Source: Effrenium voratum
Taxonomy: Eukaryota; Sar; Dinophyceae; Suessiales; Symbiodiniaceae
NCBI GenBank assembly: GCA_963377175.1
Contig: CAUJNA010003497.1
Coordinates: forward strand, 208,501 to 272,500
Length of the DNA stretch: 64,000 nt
Direction of reading: 5' to 3'
This document shows positions 21,420 to 31,408 of this stretch, piece after piece (the stretch's first letter is position 1; every line of letters starts with the position of its first letter). A program made the translations under genes and the position numbers. The notes beneath the pieces are model-generated. The model did not search any database, was not told the DNA's origin, and worked only from the letters and a program-made list of their open reading frames with translations.

Positions 21420-22080
21420 GGGATGTAAGGGATGCTGGAACGCCCAGATGCTGGTGATGCAGGAGTGCCGCGGATGCTGGCGAAGTTTACTAGGATGCAG
21501 AGGATGTTGGCAAGGATGCTGGCGACTGTCCGGGGCGATTTGCTCGGTATTTACAGTGTTTTTGAAGGTCGAACGTGGCATCAGAAGCCCGTCGCAAAGC
21601 CAGGGAGGCCGGGGATGTTTTGGGGTCCAAATGTTTCGCAAGTGCGGCCGCCGCCGCTGCGCGGAAAACATCGCACATACCGTGTTTTCTGCATTTTCCC
21701 ACGGGTTTCTGTGGGGCTGGGACGGGCTGCCGGGGATGCTGTGAGACCCATGTGGCGGGCGCGTGCGCCGGACCTAAGCGCCGGACGCAAGCAGGCACAT
21801 GCACTCAAGCTAGGGTGGGTGAGTGTATGCTCAGTGTCAGGGGGGTTGGGCAAGCAACCTTGCAGCCTCTTGCTCGTCTGGGTTCGCAGCGAGCCCGTGC
21901 TTGGGTGGGCTCGAGGTGTGGGGGTTCCAGTGTGCATCCGGTTCCTTCCATCCCTCTGCTGTGCGCTACTCACGCTGGCAGGACAGGCTGTTCGAGAAGG
22001 TTGCGCGAGGTCGTCACAACTGTGCGGAGCAGGTCCGGAGGTCAGTCTCTGAAACAAGGTCCTGCCTAGTGATGGCGAAG
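21420..22080. other. GC-rich stretch open on both strands
   Basis: Long frames are open on both strands because stops are rare in GC-rich DNA. The left part (21420-21520) repeats 'gatgctgg'-like words. No splice pair with clear bias was found, so no exon is called. A cysteine-rich minus frame near 21230-21330 is another weak candidate. Confidence 0.4.
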
Positions 22081-22113
22081 CCCTAGGATTGACAGGCCTA
22101 CCTGGGACCTGGG

Positions 22114-22213
22114 CTGCCCGCAGATCCTTTACTTTTAGTGGATTCAATTCGGAAACTACCACACAAATCAGCTAAAAACCTCAAATCAGCTCAGGGCCTT
22201 CGGAAGCCACCAA
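22114..22213 (-). repeat. Family B element
   Basis: Begins (minus) near CTTGGTGGCTTCCG and ends GGATCTGCGGGCAG. It sits between the GC-rich stretch and the exon at 22303. Confidence 0.6.
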
Positions 22214-22302
22214 GCTACTGCCGCCCCAGTCATCGACCTCTTGCTACGACCTCCCCCCCCCACCCCCCACCGCCCCCCCGTGGCACCCGTGGCCCGCGGC
22301 GC

Positions 22303-22414
22303 CTGCCAGCAGCTCCTCTCGCAGCTTGGCGTCGCCCAAGCGCAGCAGCGCAGAGGCCTCCTCTCCCTGCGCGCTGCGCGGACTGGAGGCTGCTCTCCGG
22401 CTTGGTGGATGGCT
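22303..22414 (-). CDS. Internal exon, alanine/leucine-rich helix
   Basis: Acceptor GCAATAG, GC donor GGCAG|GCGCCGC; phase 0/1, 37 codons. It contains GEEASALLRLGDAKLREELL with nearly all G/C third bases. Product not recognised. Confidence 0.6.
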
Positions 22415-22836
22415 CTATTGCCTGGTTGAATAGGGATATGGCGTAGGTGCATAATGGTGCATAGAACCTTTGTAACCATCTTGGAACCATAGCACAGTGC
22501 ATATATAAGCTTTGTAACCATCTTAACAACCCCGGTCAGTCGGTTTACGGGTACTAAAATGGCCCCTTCGCGGGTTTCGGGCGCAGCCGCCAGCGACTGC
22601 CAAGAACTGAGCATCATGTTTTTTTGCGCGTAGCCGGGCAGGACTTTTGTCTGCAACGCAGAACAGGGTTACACTCAACTACAGCGCAAACAACACGTAT
22701 CGTCCGCCGTCCAACCAGCAGAAAAGCAAGCGAGATACTCAGCTGGACCGCATGGCCTGATATCCCAAATAAGGTACCCCCAAAATGCGTGGGTTTCCCG
22801 TTGGTTTCCATTGACGGCCATCCCAAAAAGGGTAGC

Positions 22837-22912
22837 CTCCGACAAACAAAAAGGGGTGCACACTTTTCAACAGAGGCGGCGGCTTCTGATCAGGTTCCGA
22901 AGTAATGTTGGC
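22837..22912 (-). CDS. Internal exon ending in a G element donor
   Basis: Acceptor CAGCATAG; GC donor GGAG|GCTACCC is the end of a G element (22775-22836). Phase 0/1, 25 codons: EPDQKPPPLLKSVHPFLFVG. Confidence 0.55.
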
Positions 22913-22979
22913 CTATGCTGGACATTGTTTGGCTCCCTGAAGGAACCCGTTTCCAGTGTTAGGCAAAGGGAGAGAACAC

Positions 22980-23127
22980 CATCCGTGCATTTCGTTGTCT
23001 CCAGGATCTCTCAAGGCTCCCAAGTGCGATTGGATTACTCCCCAAGTGACAAGGCCTTCTGTTCCGACACACGCAAAGCCCTGAAGCCAGTTCCAAATGC
23101 TTGCTTGAAAGTACTTGGATGTGCAAC
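22980..23127 (-). CDS. Internal exon, unknown protein
   Basis: Acceptor AAATAG, donor G|GTGTTCTC; phase 2/2, 48 codons. It contains FQASIWNWLQGFACVGTEGL and VIQSHLGALRDPGDNEM. Product not recognised. Confidence 0.5.
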
Positions 23128-23285
23128 CTATTTGTTGTAGAATTGCCAATGTGTTGACAACTATACTTACAACCTGCTCACAACATCCATGTCGTCACAA
23201 GGATGGTCGTGCAAAGGTTGGCAAAAGGGTGACACGACCTTTGCTAAACCATGGCTCAGAGTATAGCAATGGGCAAACGGTAGCC

Positions 23286-23385
23286 TGGCTAAACTATACC
23301 TCCATTTGCTTAAGTCCCCAGGAAAAGAAAACATATTTCCAGTAGTGACAGATTCCCAGATTCTCAGATTGGGGAACAACTTGTT
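23286..23385. repeat. Family D element, best copy
   Basis: Inverted ends 'tatacctccatttgcttaa' and 'tcaagcaaatggaagtata'; core 'ccagtagtgacagattccc'. Other copies near 28120, 32609, 45655, 50145 and 60806, and fragments near 31478 and 50580. Confidence 0.7.
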
Positions 23386-23501
23386 TCAAGCAAATGGAAG
23401 TATAGTGACCAACCGACTGTAAAGGTTCAATGCCTCTGTCAATGGCAGTTAATCTAACAATTAACGGGATTGCTTGACAGTTTGGGTGCAGACCTATCTA
23501 C

Positions 23502-23691
23502 CCCTGTGGAGACCCTTTGCGAAAGGCAACAAATCTGTGGGTCATTTTGTAGCACATTGCGCCTCACTAGCAGCCAGTGGTTTCCCAGAAGAAAAGGACC
23601 CCGATGTTTTGGCGCATTCAAGCGAGCAGGTATATGGCAAAGACCAGTTTTAGAACCTCCACTCGGGTTGTGCAAGTATGACTGGGACCCT
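23502..23691 (-). CDS. Internal exon, unknown protein
   Basis: Acceptor GGTACAG, donor G|GTAGATAGG; phase 1/0, 63 codons. It contains YLHNPSGGSKTGLCHIPARL and PFLLGNHWLLVRRNVLQND. Product not recognised. Confidence 0.55.
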
Positions 23692-24120
23692 CTGTACCCC
23701 AAAATAGAAAGGTTCCCTCAAAGTTACAGATATCAAGCAGGGGTTGGGGGTTGATTCATCCTTGGATTCCATGAATTATATTAATCACCATGCACAACAG
23801 GGGTAGGGGGTATCAAAGCATCAATTTGCAATTTCCCTTCAACCGGCCATTTTGTTGTCGTGACTTTGAGAATGGCAAACTGATGGCTGGGTTGCGTTTT
23901 ACCCTGAACCGAGGATTGGCCAAATGGCCATGGTCGTCTATCCAGGACCAGCCCCAGCCCCAAGTAAAGGGATCCTTGGTACAAATGGGTGTGTTTCTTT
24001 GTTGGGGGAACTCCTTTTCAGTTGATTTTAAAGGGCAAACAAAAGCACGACCAACACAACCCTCATTATTCTACAATGACCAAAGTTGCGGGTTAAAGGG
24101 ACACAACCCCATTTTCTGAC

Positions 24121-24173
24121 TTTGACACCTCCACAGAAACAGTACAACGCAATGACCCAAGCAAAAAAATAAG
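24121..24173 (-). CDS. Duplicated exon-like segment, copy 1
   Basis: Follows the CTAG end of an A element and ends at GTCAGAAAAT. Reads LFFCLGHCVVLFLWRCQ, hydrophobic. 53 bp versus 46 bp in the other copy, so phase differs. Confidence 0.4.
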
Positions 24174-24282
24174 CTAGGTCCTCCAGCGGAGAGTAGCCGT
24201 ATCCTTTTTTCTGTAGTCTGTTTTAGTAGGGGAAGCCTCCCCCCCAAATAAAAAGGTAAAAGGGCACTACTGGGGGACCTAG
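24174..24282. mobile_element. Family A element
   Basis: Ends 'ctaggtcctccag' and 'ctgggggacctag'; direct repeat 'taag' on both sides (24170-24173, 24283-24286). Confidence 0.85.
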
Positions 24283-24352
24283 TAAGTGCGGTTACGATGA
24301 TCAAAGTCACCCTCCAAGTGGCGGGTTAAATGGAAACAACCCATTTTCTGAC

Positions 24353-24398
24353 CTTGATAACCGCCAGTACAACACAATGACCCCAGCAACAATTTAAG
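24353..24398 (-). CDS. Duplicated exon-like segment, copy 2
   Basis: Starts at the A-element end CCTAG and stops at CAAG|GTCAGAAA; phase 1/0, 15 codons: LNCCWGHCVVLAVIK. Homologous to 24121-24173. Confidence 0.4.
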
Positions 24399-24514
24399 CT
24401 AGGTCCTCCAGTGGAGAGGTTAGAATAAGGGTATCCTTTTTTCTGCAGTCTATTTTAGTAGGGGAAGCCTCCCCCCCAAATAAAAAGGTAAAAGGGCAAT
24501 ACTGGGGGACCTAG
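24399..24514. mobile_element. Family A element
   Basis: Same ends as the other A copies; direct repeat 'taag' at 24395-24398 and 24515-24518. Confidence 0.85.
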
Positions 24515-24639
24515 TAAGCGTTGAGACACAGACGCCTCCGCGCCGGCGTTGCGCCAGAGCTCCAGCAGTGCCAGATAGGCGCCAGACCAGGTCACCACCA
24601 CGAAGGCGAGCTGAGGGGCCCAGGGAGGCCGAGCCGATG
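24515..24639 (-). CDS. Exon with possible membrane segment
   Basis: Acceptor GTGTTGAG. It runs into an A element whose CTAG|GTCCCCC end can act as donor. The frame with highest G/C third bases reads LAFVVVTWSGAYLALLELW, a likely membrane helix. A second open frame fits the downstream duplicated segments better, so frame is unsettled. Confidence 0.5.
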
Positions 24640-25350
24640 CTCAACACGCGGGGGGGTTTTCAAAGGGAACCCAAGGAAACCACCAAACACGTTACTTCAT
24701 TTATTTCATCTATTTGTTTGTTTTTGTTTTTCTTTTTTGGGGGGGGTGAAACATGTTTTTGTTTTTGTGGGGGGGGGTCACCCTGAAAGAAGACGCACCC
24801 ATATATCACCGCGCAACCCCGCGATGCCACTATTGACCCAAATACACTCCAACTTGTGTCCTTACAGAGTGATTTGGATGTTTGTTAAGGGCTTCCGGGG
24901 GTTGTGGTTGGACTCTATAGGCCCAGCCCTCACAATCCGCCAAAAGCTTAAGCAGGTTGAACTAAGATGGCTTCCAAGCCACTACCAGGAAGGGAAGATC
25001 GGCTATGCATCGTAGCTGCATATTTCATAAAACCTTCCAGCGAGTTGTGGCTTGAGGTAGTGGAATGGCAAATTCAAACACGCAAATCTATGTGGATCTA
25101 CGAGCTCCCAAGAGACTTGTCATTCTCCTCAAAGCCCTACCCCGCTTAAGGGGACCACGCAAACTGGCTTCGGGTTTCCTTTTGGTTTCCCTTCAAAGCC
25201 AACCAGAAACACCCACAGAAGACATACTCGGCCAGCGCAACCCGAAACCGAAACCCGCCTCCGGGCTCATGGACTGCGGATGCGCCAAGGCCTTCAACGC
25301 CAAATCCTGGCGAGACCGGCGGACGGCCGGACGGGCCGAGATCTTGACAC

Positions 25351-25467
25351 CCAGAGAGGTTCTTGCCAAGGATGGTCTTCAGGAGCACTTCCTTGGTACC
25401 CTTTGCGGACCCAGCGGCTTCCGAGCTTCTTGGTAAGGATGGTCTTTAGAAGAACTTCCTTGGACAT
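25351..25467 (-). CDS. Exon with an internal duplication
   Basis: Acceptor AAGGATAG, donor TGG|GTGTCAAG; 39 codons, phase 0/0. It starts MSKEVLLKTILTKKLGSRW. A 62-65 bp segment is repeated, so KEVLLKTIL is also encoded a second time in a shifted frame. Strong coding bias continues leftward to about 25200 in another frame (RPAVRRSRQDLALKALAHP), so the real exon may be longer. Confidence 0.5.
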
Positions 25468-25510
25468 CTATCCTTTGACGACTGAGGCTGGGAGTCAAAC
25501 ATGAAAGTAC

Positions 25511-25623
25511 CTGAGAAGGTGGGACCCATAGAATCCGTTGAACCCGCCCTTGAAATGCCAATGACTCGAACGATGTGGATTGCCACTGGTGCAACTGGCT
25601 GCCGATGCTATCACATCGTGACA
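25511..25623 (-). CDS. Internal exon, unknown protein
   Basis: Acceptor GAACAAG, donor CTCAG|GTACTTTC; phase 2/0, 37 codons. It contains SIGSQLHQWQSTSFESLAFQ. Product not recognised. Confidence 0.55.
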
Positions 25624-25825
25624 CTTGTTCGGGGAAAGTCAGGAACTACCACGCTGAGTTGCCGACGGCTACATGACCTGCATCTCAGAAATGGCTAAAG
25701 CGAAACTTCTTTCAACACGAGTTAATTATGGAGGGCACATCTTTTGTTTCAAGAAAGTGGCAAACACGAGTAAACCAGTGATTTATCCCCATTGGATTGC
25801 GCATCTGTGGCTCTGTTCAATCGCG

Positions 25826-25915
25826 TTAACATGGCAAGAACATCGTCACCAATTCATGGGCCAAGTTCAGCTCGTGCTCTTCAAACTCGGCGCAGCTCTC
25901 CTGGGCTGTCACCTG
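25826..25915 (-). CDS. Possible 3' terminal exon
   Basis: Very good acceptor GGTCCCTTCAG, then 29 codons and TAA. Reads TAQESCAEFEEHELNLAHEL and ends VTMFLPC. High G/C third bases. It could be the end of a gene. Confidence 0.5.
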   Translation of the reverse strand, partial: QVTAQESCAEFEEHELNLAHELVTMFLPC

Positions 25916-26512
25916 CTGAAGGGACCAGCACAAAAACCCAAGATCAAGATCGCAAGTTGGTCTCGCGCCAAACCCAAAAAAAACATCTTCCCAATCATCC
26001 ACCCCTCCAGGTCCTCTGATCTCAAGAAACATGCAGCTTCTCGGCAATAGTGGGTTTCCCGGATTGATGCACCTACCCTCCTATTGGCTTATTCATCCAG
26101 GTTTAAAAGCTTTATCGCATTCCCAGCCCCATCCCCGTTGTCGGTTTCCGGCCTGGTGCACCCGCAGGGTGGCTGCGCCAGGCAGCGCCTGGAGTCATCT
26201 TGTAAGTTCAGCAGTTGAGTATGTCGCTCACAAACGCTGAAGTGTGACAATCGGCTTTGTCTCGGGCACGACTCCCCCCGAATCCCAGGTTTCTTAGAAG
26301 ACAATTCAGGAGCGCCGTTCGATTGGAACCCAATGTTTATGGTGACCAACACAATAAGTGACCGAATGATGTTCCGCATATTTTTGCAACATCCGTCACA
26401 AAGACACCCTTCGCAACCCAAAAATACAGGCGTCGCTTGCCAATCGCACGTTGATGTTGACAAACGAAGCCCCTGACCCATGGGGACGCGTCTGGATGGT
26501 TTGATACTTGGT

Positions 26513-26547
<35 letters not shown>
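26513..26547. repeat. CA microsatellite
   Basis: About 16 CA units. Other CA tracts near 10660, 50097, 57828 and 59205. Confidence 0.95.
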
Positions 26548-26548
<1 letters not shown>

Positions 26549-26895
26549 AAAGGATGCTCCAACGACCCGATTGGGTAGAAACGTGGCCCCGCGTGGCCCC
26601 TTTTGCAAGGAGCAGGGAAACCACACCGATTTTCAACGCTTGGGTTACAACTGTTGAAGGATTGGAGCAAGCCTGTTACACATACGTCACATGCCATAAG
26701 ATTAGGAGACACATGGCCGGGACCGGTCTCTGAGTCTCTGTGCGCATTGCAGGATGTCGAAAAATGATTTGTTTGGATGGTCCATGATTACCATCCGGAG
26801 CTGATGTCCTAGAGCCAGGCGTGCGCTGGTGGCTTAAGGTTTGACAAAACAAGGGTTGCCTGGGTGAAGCTGAGGAAGGGAAGCCAAAGGAAACT

Positions 26896-26983
26896 TCATG
26901 ATGGGTGAGAGATCGCAAACACTTTTTGATAGGGCCCAACAACATCTGAACAATTTGTTCACCACTACAACGGTCTACCGGTC
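26896..26983 (-). CDS. Exon-like segment
   Basis: Acceptor TTTGGGTAG, donor GAA|GTTTCC. Reads CSGEQIVQMLLGPIKKCLRS. Boundaries are accurate to one or two bases only. Confidence 0.45.
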
Positions 26984-27341
26984 TACCCAAAAAGTTTAAA
27001 GTCCAGTCAGGAAGCACCTCCCCCATATTTGTGCAAATGCTTGATTTTCTCCAAATCGGGGCACCCCCGCCTCTGGTTTCCTGAATCCAAACCAACCGAA
27101 ACTTCCGGACGGCTGAGAAAAAAGCAACTTGGACACGTCCATGAGTCCTTTGAATCCACAATTTGGAGCCGACATCCAACAAATCCAGAAACAAAAACCC
27201 GTTTGGACACCTCCAAGTCCCAAAATGTCCTTTGAGACGAGTACGACACCCCAACCCGCAGCTCCAAATGGGTGTGGCTCAAAATTAAACGATCGGAGGG
27301 GCTGGCTCCGCAGGAATTTTGGTACCCATGTTTCCACTTAC

Positions 27342-27479
27342 CGATCGGGCAACCCATTTGGGAATTTTCCGGCTTTTTGACTTCGCCACAGCTCCAACTC
27401 CCGGCGCGGCTGTGCACCTCCAGCTGCCGCAAGAGCCAATACTCCTCTGACCCGGCGACCGGATCAGGATCCCAAGGGC
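27342..27479 (-). CDS. Internal exon, unknown protein
   Basis: Acceptor GTGTCTCGAG, textbook donor G|GTAAGTGG; phase 2/1, 45 codons. Contains PWDPDPVAGSEEYWLLRQLE. Product not recognised. Confidence 0.65.
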
Positions 27480-27617
27480 CTCGAGACACGACGCGTGACG
27501 CGTTGCGTGAGAAACAGACGGGGTTTTGCCCGTTTTTCTGAAGCGGAAACCCAAGAGGAAACTTGGAAGCCGACTTGGGGTCCCCTAAGGCGCCCGAAGA
27601 AATACCGAGGTTTTCAC

Positions 27618-27736
27618 CTGATGAATCTGCCCGGCATGAAAACCGATGGGTTTCAAACAGATACGAGGTTTTGACCTCAGCCACAGACAACTGTCCCCAA
27701 ATTGAACAATTGGCTTCTGGCCCTTGTTGCGGAAAA
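27618..27736 (-). CDS. Internal exon following a C element
   Basis: Acceptor GGAAGTGAG is the C-element end; donor CAG|GTGAAAACC. Phase 2/0, 39 codons reading FRNKGQKPIVQFGDSCLWLR. A second frame is also open. Confidence 0.5.
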
Positions 27737-27846
27737 CTCACTTCCTGAGTGGGTTGGACAAAACAAAAGCACAAACCTTGTATTTACCACTAAAATGGTC
27801 CAAACCCGAAACGTTTCTTCAAGTCCAGGAACTCAGGGAAGTGAGA
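27737..27846 (-). repeat. Family C element, best copy
   Basis: Inverted ends 'ctcacttcctgagt' and 'actcagggaagtgag'; core 'taccactaaaatggtccaaa'. Other copies near 12821, 30300, 31659, 38384, 39020, 39583 and 47636. Confidence 0.75.
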
Positions 27847-27886
27847 AACACACCGGGTCCCATGACCTTCACATTTCTAACGTGAC

Positions 27887-28019
27887 CATCTGATGTCTCC
27901 ATCGACGGCTCGCTCCGCCTGCCACCTCCTCAATGCTCTTGAGGCTCCGAAGGAAGAGCAAGATCGCCCCCAGGTGCCAGCCGCTCAGCAGGACCCTGGA
28001 GACCGGCGCGCATTTGTTG
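27887..28019 (-). CDS. Internal exon, hydrophobic segment
   Basis: Acceptor AAAAAACAG, donor ATG|GTCACG; phase 1/0, 44 codons, very high G/C third bases. Contains LLSGWHLGAILLFLRSLKSI, probably a buried or membrane helix. A GC donor earlier in the exon (GGCAG|GCGGAG) would join in phase with 27618-27736. Confidence 0.65.
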
Positions 28020-28532
28020 CTGTTTTTTTTTCCTGGAGAAAAGACCTGTGCTTTTTGGGGGTCTTGAGGGGGGTCTTGACGGGGAAAAGGGGGTCTAGGA
28101 ATAAAAGGTCTCGAAAAAAACAAATATGTGCAGTAGTGATGGAGTCCCTGTAAAACCAACAGGGGAAAATAACAGCCTCTTAAGGAAATAAATGAAAGCA
28201 CTGACTATTAGCGTCTCAAAAAAAAATGGGCGCCTCCCCAAATACTGGCTTTCCCTTTCATGTCTCTCCAACACACCCCTCAGTTGGTGCAGTGGATGCC
28301 CTGAATAATTTGGTGCAGTTTATAGGGTTACTGCAAGCCCTGAGCAACGCGTCCATGATCTTTTCTGGAATGAAACAGCCATTTAGGTATGGGTCAAATT
28401 AAACCAGCAGGGGGCCGCAGATTTGCCCATGTTTGACCCACAACATTTGTGAAACCCAATAGGGCCTTCGGGGTCACACCAAAGACCAGCCTTGTTCCCC
28501 TGGTTTTTGTGGTCTGGGCTAGGCTTACTCAC

Positions 28533-28671
28533 CGTCAATGGTCCAACATCACTTTTGCCGGGGAACTCACCAAGGGGCCAAGAAGGTGATGTTGAAACCG
28601 CCAACACGAAGAACTTTGGAGTAGCCAGAGGTTTCGAGTCCTCAAAGATGAGTCTTGGCATTCAGCCATAG
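28533..28671 (-). CDS. Internal exon, frame unsettled
   Basis: Perfect donor ACG|GTGAGTAAG and good acceptor CCGTTTGCAG. One frame ends PGKSDVGPLT; another reads from MAECQDSSLRTRNLWLLQ to an alternative donor TTG|GTGAGTT. Confidence 0.5.
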
Positions 28672-28975
28672 CTGCAAACGGGGACAAAGTTTGATGACAC
28701 GTTGAATCTTTGCCCTTTGCCAAAACGATGACGGTAGAAACGACGAGTAGCTGGAGAAAACGCCCCTTTTTTGTTGGACGGTTCCAGGGGCTTCCCAACA
28801 GAAGAGCTTTCGTCGTTCAACTTGCTGCTCTGAGTTGTCCAGTCACCCTGGAAAAAAGGGAACCCTTTTTAGGGAAGACCATTTTTCGTGGGGCAGCCGC
28901 CCAACAAAAGGGAAAAAGGGTGCCACTGAACAACTGAGTGCTGTCAGCTTCCACGAGTCTTGGGATAACTCATAC

Positions 28976-29062
28976 ACCCCAGACCCGGTTGGTAGCATCA
29001 CCCTCGGGCAGGCCGGTGGCCGCCTTAAACGAGGCACTGGCCAGGCCAATGACTGGCTGGTT
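28976..29062 (-). CDS. Internal exon following a K element
   Basis: Acceptor CCCTGCTGAG is the K-element end; donor GTATGAG. Phase 0/0, 29 codons: PVIGLASASFKAATGLPEGD. Product not recognised. Confidence 0.6.
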
Positions 29063-29155
29063 CTCAGCAGGGAATGAGGGTATGACCCCAATAAACCATC
29101 CCCTACGGTTTCCTTCAAGGGAAATTCCAACACCGCAATCCCTACTGAGCGATAG
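29063..29155 (-). repeat. Family K element
   Basis: Ends 'ctcagcagggaatgagg' and 'caatccctactgagc' are inverted repeats. Second copy at 51527-51615. Confidence 0.65.
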
Positions 29156-29246
29156 CAAAACAAGCAGTCACTTAAGTGTGCAAACTAGGGGACCAAAAAG
29201 GACGGCTTGCTTCTGGTATTCTCAAAAAAGCAAACCCACTAAAAAC

Positions 29247-29349
29247 GAATGCAGTTCCGAGTCTGATGCCACTCCGGGTGGAGTCTGGCCATCTCTTGCC
29301 AAGGAGCTCATCCATAGAGATGGGGCTCCTGGACAAGTGCCACCCCACA
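29247..29349 (-). CDS. Internal exon, unknown protein
   Basis: Donor TTC|GTTTTTAG, acceptor CAACGAG; phase 1/0, 34 codons: WHLSRSPISMDELLGKRWPD. High G/C third bases. Confidence 0.55.
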
Positions 29350-29602
29350 CTCGTTGCTTTTCTCGTTGGTTTCCGTTTATTTTATTTTTATTTTTTTTTA
29401 TTCCTGGCCAAAATGGGGCGGATCCCTTGAGCCTAGACAAGGAGTCGCCCCTGAGGCTCTAGCCCGCAAAGAAACCTTGGCTCTGTGACTCTACCAGATC
29501 CCAAGCAGATAACATACGGATTCACAGGGACCACAATTCAGGAAGGTTACATAACTGTCCATCCGATGGCATAACATGAGAAATCAAGGGCGCATTCATG
29601 AC

Positions 29603-29788
29603 CTTCTCCTGTGAAGCAATGATCATACGTTCCAAATTCCAAGACTCACAAACCATTCGCGTAGACATGGACGAATCTTCACTGGTCAGCAGGCAAAACG
29701 CTTCAACACGATTGGCGGTTCCCGGTTTGCTGAGACTGAGGGGCCCTTTGCAAATTGAAAAACAACAAACTGAGCCACGCTTCACGGG
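29603..29788 (-). CDS. Internal exon, unknown protein
   Basis: Acceptor GCCGCAG, donor AAG|GTCATGAA; 62 codons, phase 0/0. Contains SKPGTANRVEAFCLLTSEDS and VCESWNLERMIIASQEK. The frame stays open to 29522, so the donor may be further on. Confidence 0.55.
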
Positions 29789-30268
29789 CTGCGGCGCTTT
29801 CTTAAACTGGACAATAAGTTGGGGAAAAAGGAGCGGAGTCCTGAATTTAGAGAGCCCTTGAAAACTACCCAGTGATGACGTTTAAAGGGACCTCCCCCCC
29901 CAACCGAGGAAGCTATTTTGAGAACCTATCCCTCCAAGTGCAGCTACTTGAGGTTCACCCACGTTTCTCAGGAACCTTAGTAGACAAGAACAATTGAAGC
30001 TTCTTTGGGGTCAACTCCATAATTGTAGAGAGGTTCACAGAGGTGAAGCCACCAAACAAAAAGAGAGTTCAGGGTGGACCCCACACACCTCTGCTGTTGC
30101 CCTCACACAAAGCCAACTATGTTTCGTTCACCTTCAACAGCGATTGGAGGATATGAATTCCCCACCTACATGATGTCTGCGAAAGGGTACATAAAAATGT
30201 ATGCCCTTTTATTGGGTGGGGGCCAGATTTGTTCGACCCAAGTCTGTGTTTGGAACCCCAAATCTCAC

Positions 30269-30299
30269 CTGGGACCTTGCAGGGATTTCGCTTCGTCCA
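30269..30299 (-). CDS. Microexon between a C element and a strong donor
   Basis: 31 bp: acceptor GGGAAGTGAG (C end), donor CAG|GTGAGATTT. Encodes WTKRNPCKVP. Confidence 0.45.
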
Positions 30300-30375
30300 C
30301 TCACTTCCCAAACTGTTTGTTTGCCACAAGAATGGTCCAAACCCAAAAAGTGAGTCAGTCCAGGAACTCGGGCAC
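30300..30375 (-). repeat. Family C element
   Basis: Core 'gccacaagaatggtccaaac'; provides the acceptor for the microexon at 30269-30299. Confidence 0.6.
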
Positions 30376-30952
30376 CGGCATAGATGTCCTTTTCAGTTGG
30401 GTTGAAACGTAGAGGGCGATTCCTGGTTTACCTGGTGGTTCAATCATCTACCAGGGAAGCCCATCTGTCCAAAAAGGACACCTATCTGCAAATGTTACTA
30501 TAATTCTCAAAGCTGAATTCAGAATTGGATCCCCGAGCAAACGACGTTTATCATGGCTTTCGCTCGTTCTACCCCCGAATCAGTGAGCTCGCGTCATAAA
30601 ATAGGCAGACCTATGAACTGGACGACATCCTGCACCAGCTTAAAAACCCTGGAAGGATAATTCCCCTGCCATCAAATACCAACAAACGTCATGGTTTCAA
30701 CCATGGTTTCACTTGGTGGTGAGAATTTTGTTTCGTTCATCCACAGTATGAACTAATAAGAAAATAACCCCCCCAAAAGTGACCAAAGTCCGAAACGGAA
30801 CTCCGGGAGTTCGGTTCGTCCATTTATCAAAAAGGTGTACCCCAAAATGGAACCTGGTATAAGTGGAAACATGGACTAAACCCTGCGGTCCCCTGGTGGT
30901 TTAATTTCTCAGTTGTTCAGTGACCCTGGAAAAGAAGGGATTTTGACCCAAC

Positions 30953-31090
30953 CCATTTCCCGTTTCCTCCACTCCTCAGCAGTAGCACCACGAGCTCCTC
31001 CGCCACGCGAAAGGCCGAGCTCAGGCGCCCGCTCAAGCCCCTGACCTCCGCCTGCGCGCCTGGCGAAGATGGCAGCGGGGGGGGGGTTCT
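30953..31090 (-). CDS. Internal exon, leucine/valine-rich helix
   Basis: Acceptor CTATTTTCAG is excellent. Reads AEVRGLSGRLSSAFRVAEEL then VVLLLRSGG, almost all G/C third bases. The donor (ATGG|GTTGGG) is less sure. Confidence 0.6.
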
Positions 31091-31114
31091 GAAAATAGGA
31101 ATCGGTCACCTAAA

Positions 31115-31189
31115 CTAGGTCCTCCAGTAGAGAGGTTAGGGGAACCCTCCCCCGAAAAAAGGGTGCAAGGGCACTACTGGGGGACCTAG
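31115..31189. mobile_element. Family A element, short copy
   Basis: 75 bp, ends 'ctaggtcctccagtag' and 'ctactgggggacctag'; direct repeat 'taaa' (31111-31114, 31190-31193). Middle shorter than in the 108-116 bp copies. Confidence 0.85.
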
Positions 31190-31333
31190 TAAATGGTCGG
31201 TTTTCGGTTGGTGTCCTTTGAACTACCACACAAAAAGTACATTAAACAAGAAAACTGGTCCACGCTTTTTTGAGCAACACCTATGTGAGCTATATATGGA
31301 TGTGAGTTTTAATGGGTCCCGGAATTGTCCAAC

Positions 31334-31408
31334 CAGTTTCCAAGGGGGCAGGGAAGTAGGTCCAAAGTGCCACCCTGAATCTCCCAAGAGTAGTTCTGAG
31401 ATAAGTCC
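31334..31408 (-). CDS. Exon-like segment, frame unsettled
   Basis: Good acceptor GCATTTTCAG; donor CTG|GTTGGACA. Two frames open: one reads GLISELLLGDSGWHFGPTSL, the other LGRFRVALWTYFPAPLET. Confidence 0.4.

Larger units (their letters stand above)
24080..24518. repeat. Tandem duplication, about 225 bp, exon plus A element
   Basis: Two copies in a row (about 24080-24290 and 24310-24518). Each has 'cattttctga', an exon-like segment with 'gtacaac', then an A element followed by 'taag'. Confidence 0.75.

Noticed and set aside
21432..22052. 206-codon plus frame
   Set aside because: GC-rich DNA is open on both strands here and no frame has splice support.
24399..24514. A element as a CRISPR-like or rho-independent terminator hairpin
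   Set aside because: Target duplications and four dispersed copies show it is a transposed element.
26089..26712. 207-codon minus frame
   Set aside because: Passes through the CA microsatellite (a run of VC) with no third-base bias.
27007..27774. 255-codon minus frame as one gene
   Set aside because: It crosses good splice sites and a change of best frame; better explained by exons 27342-27479 and 27618-27736.
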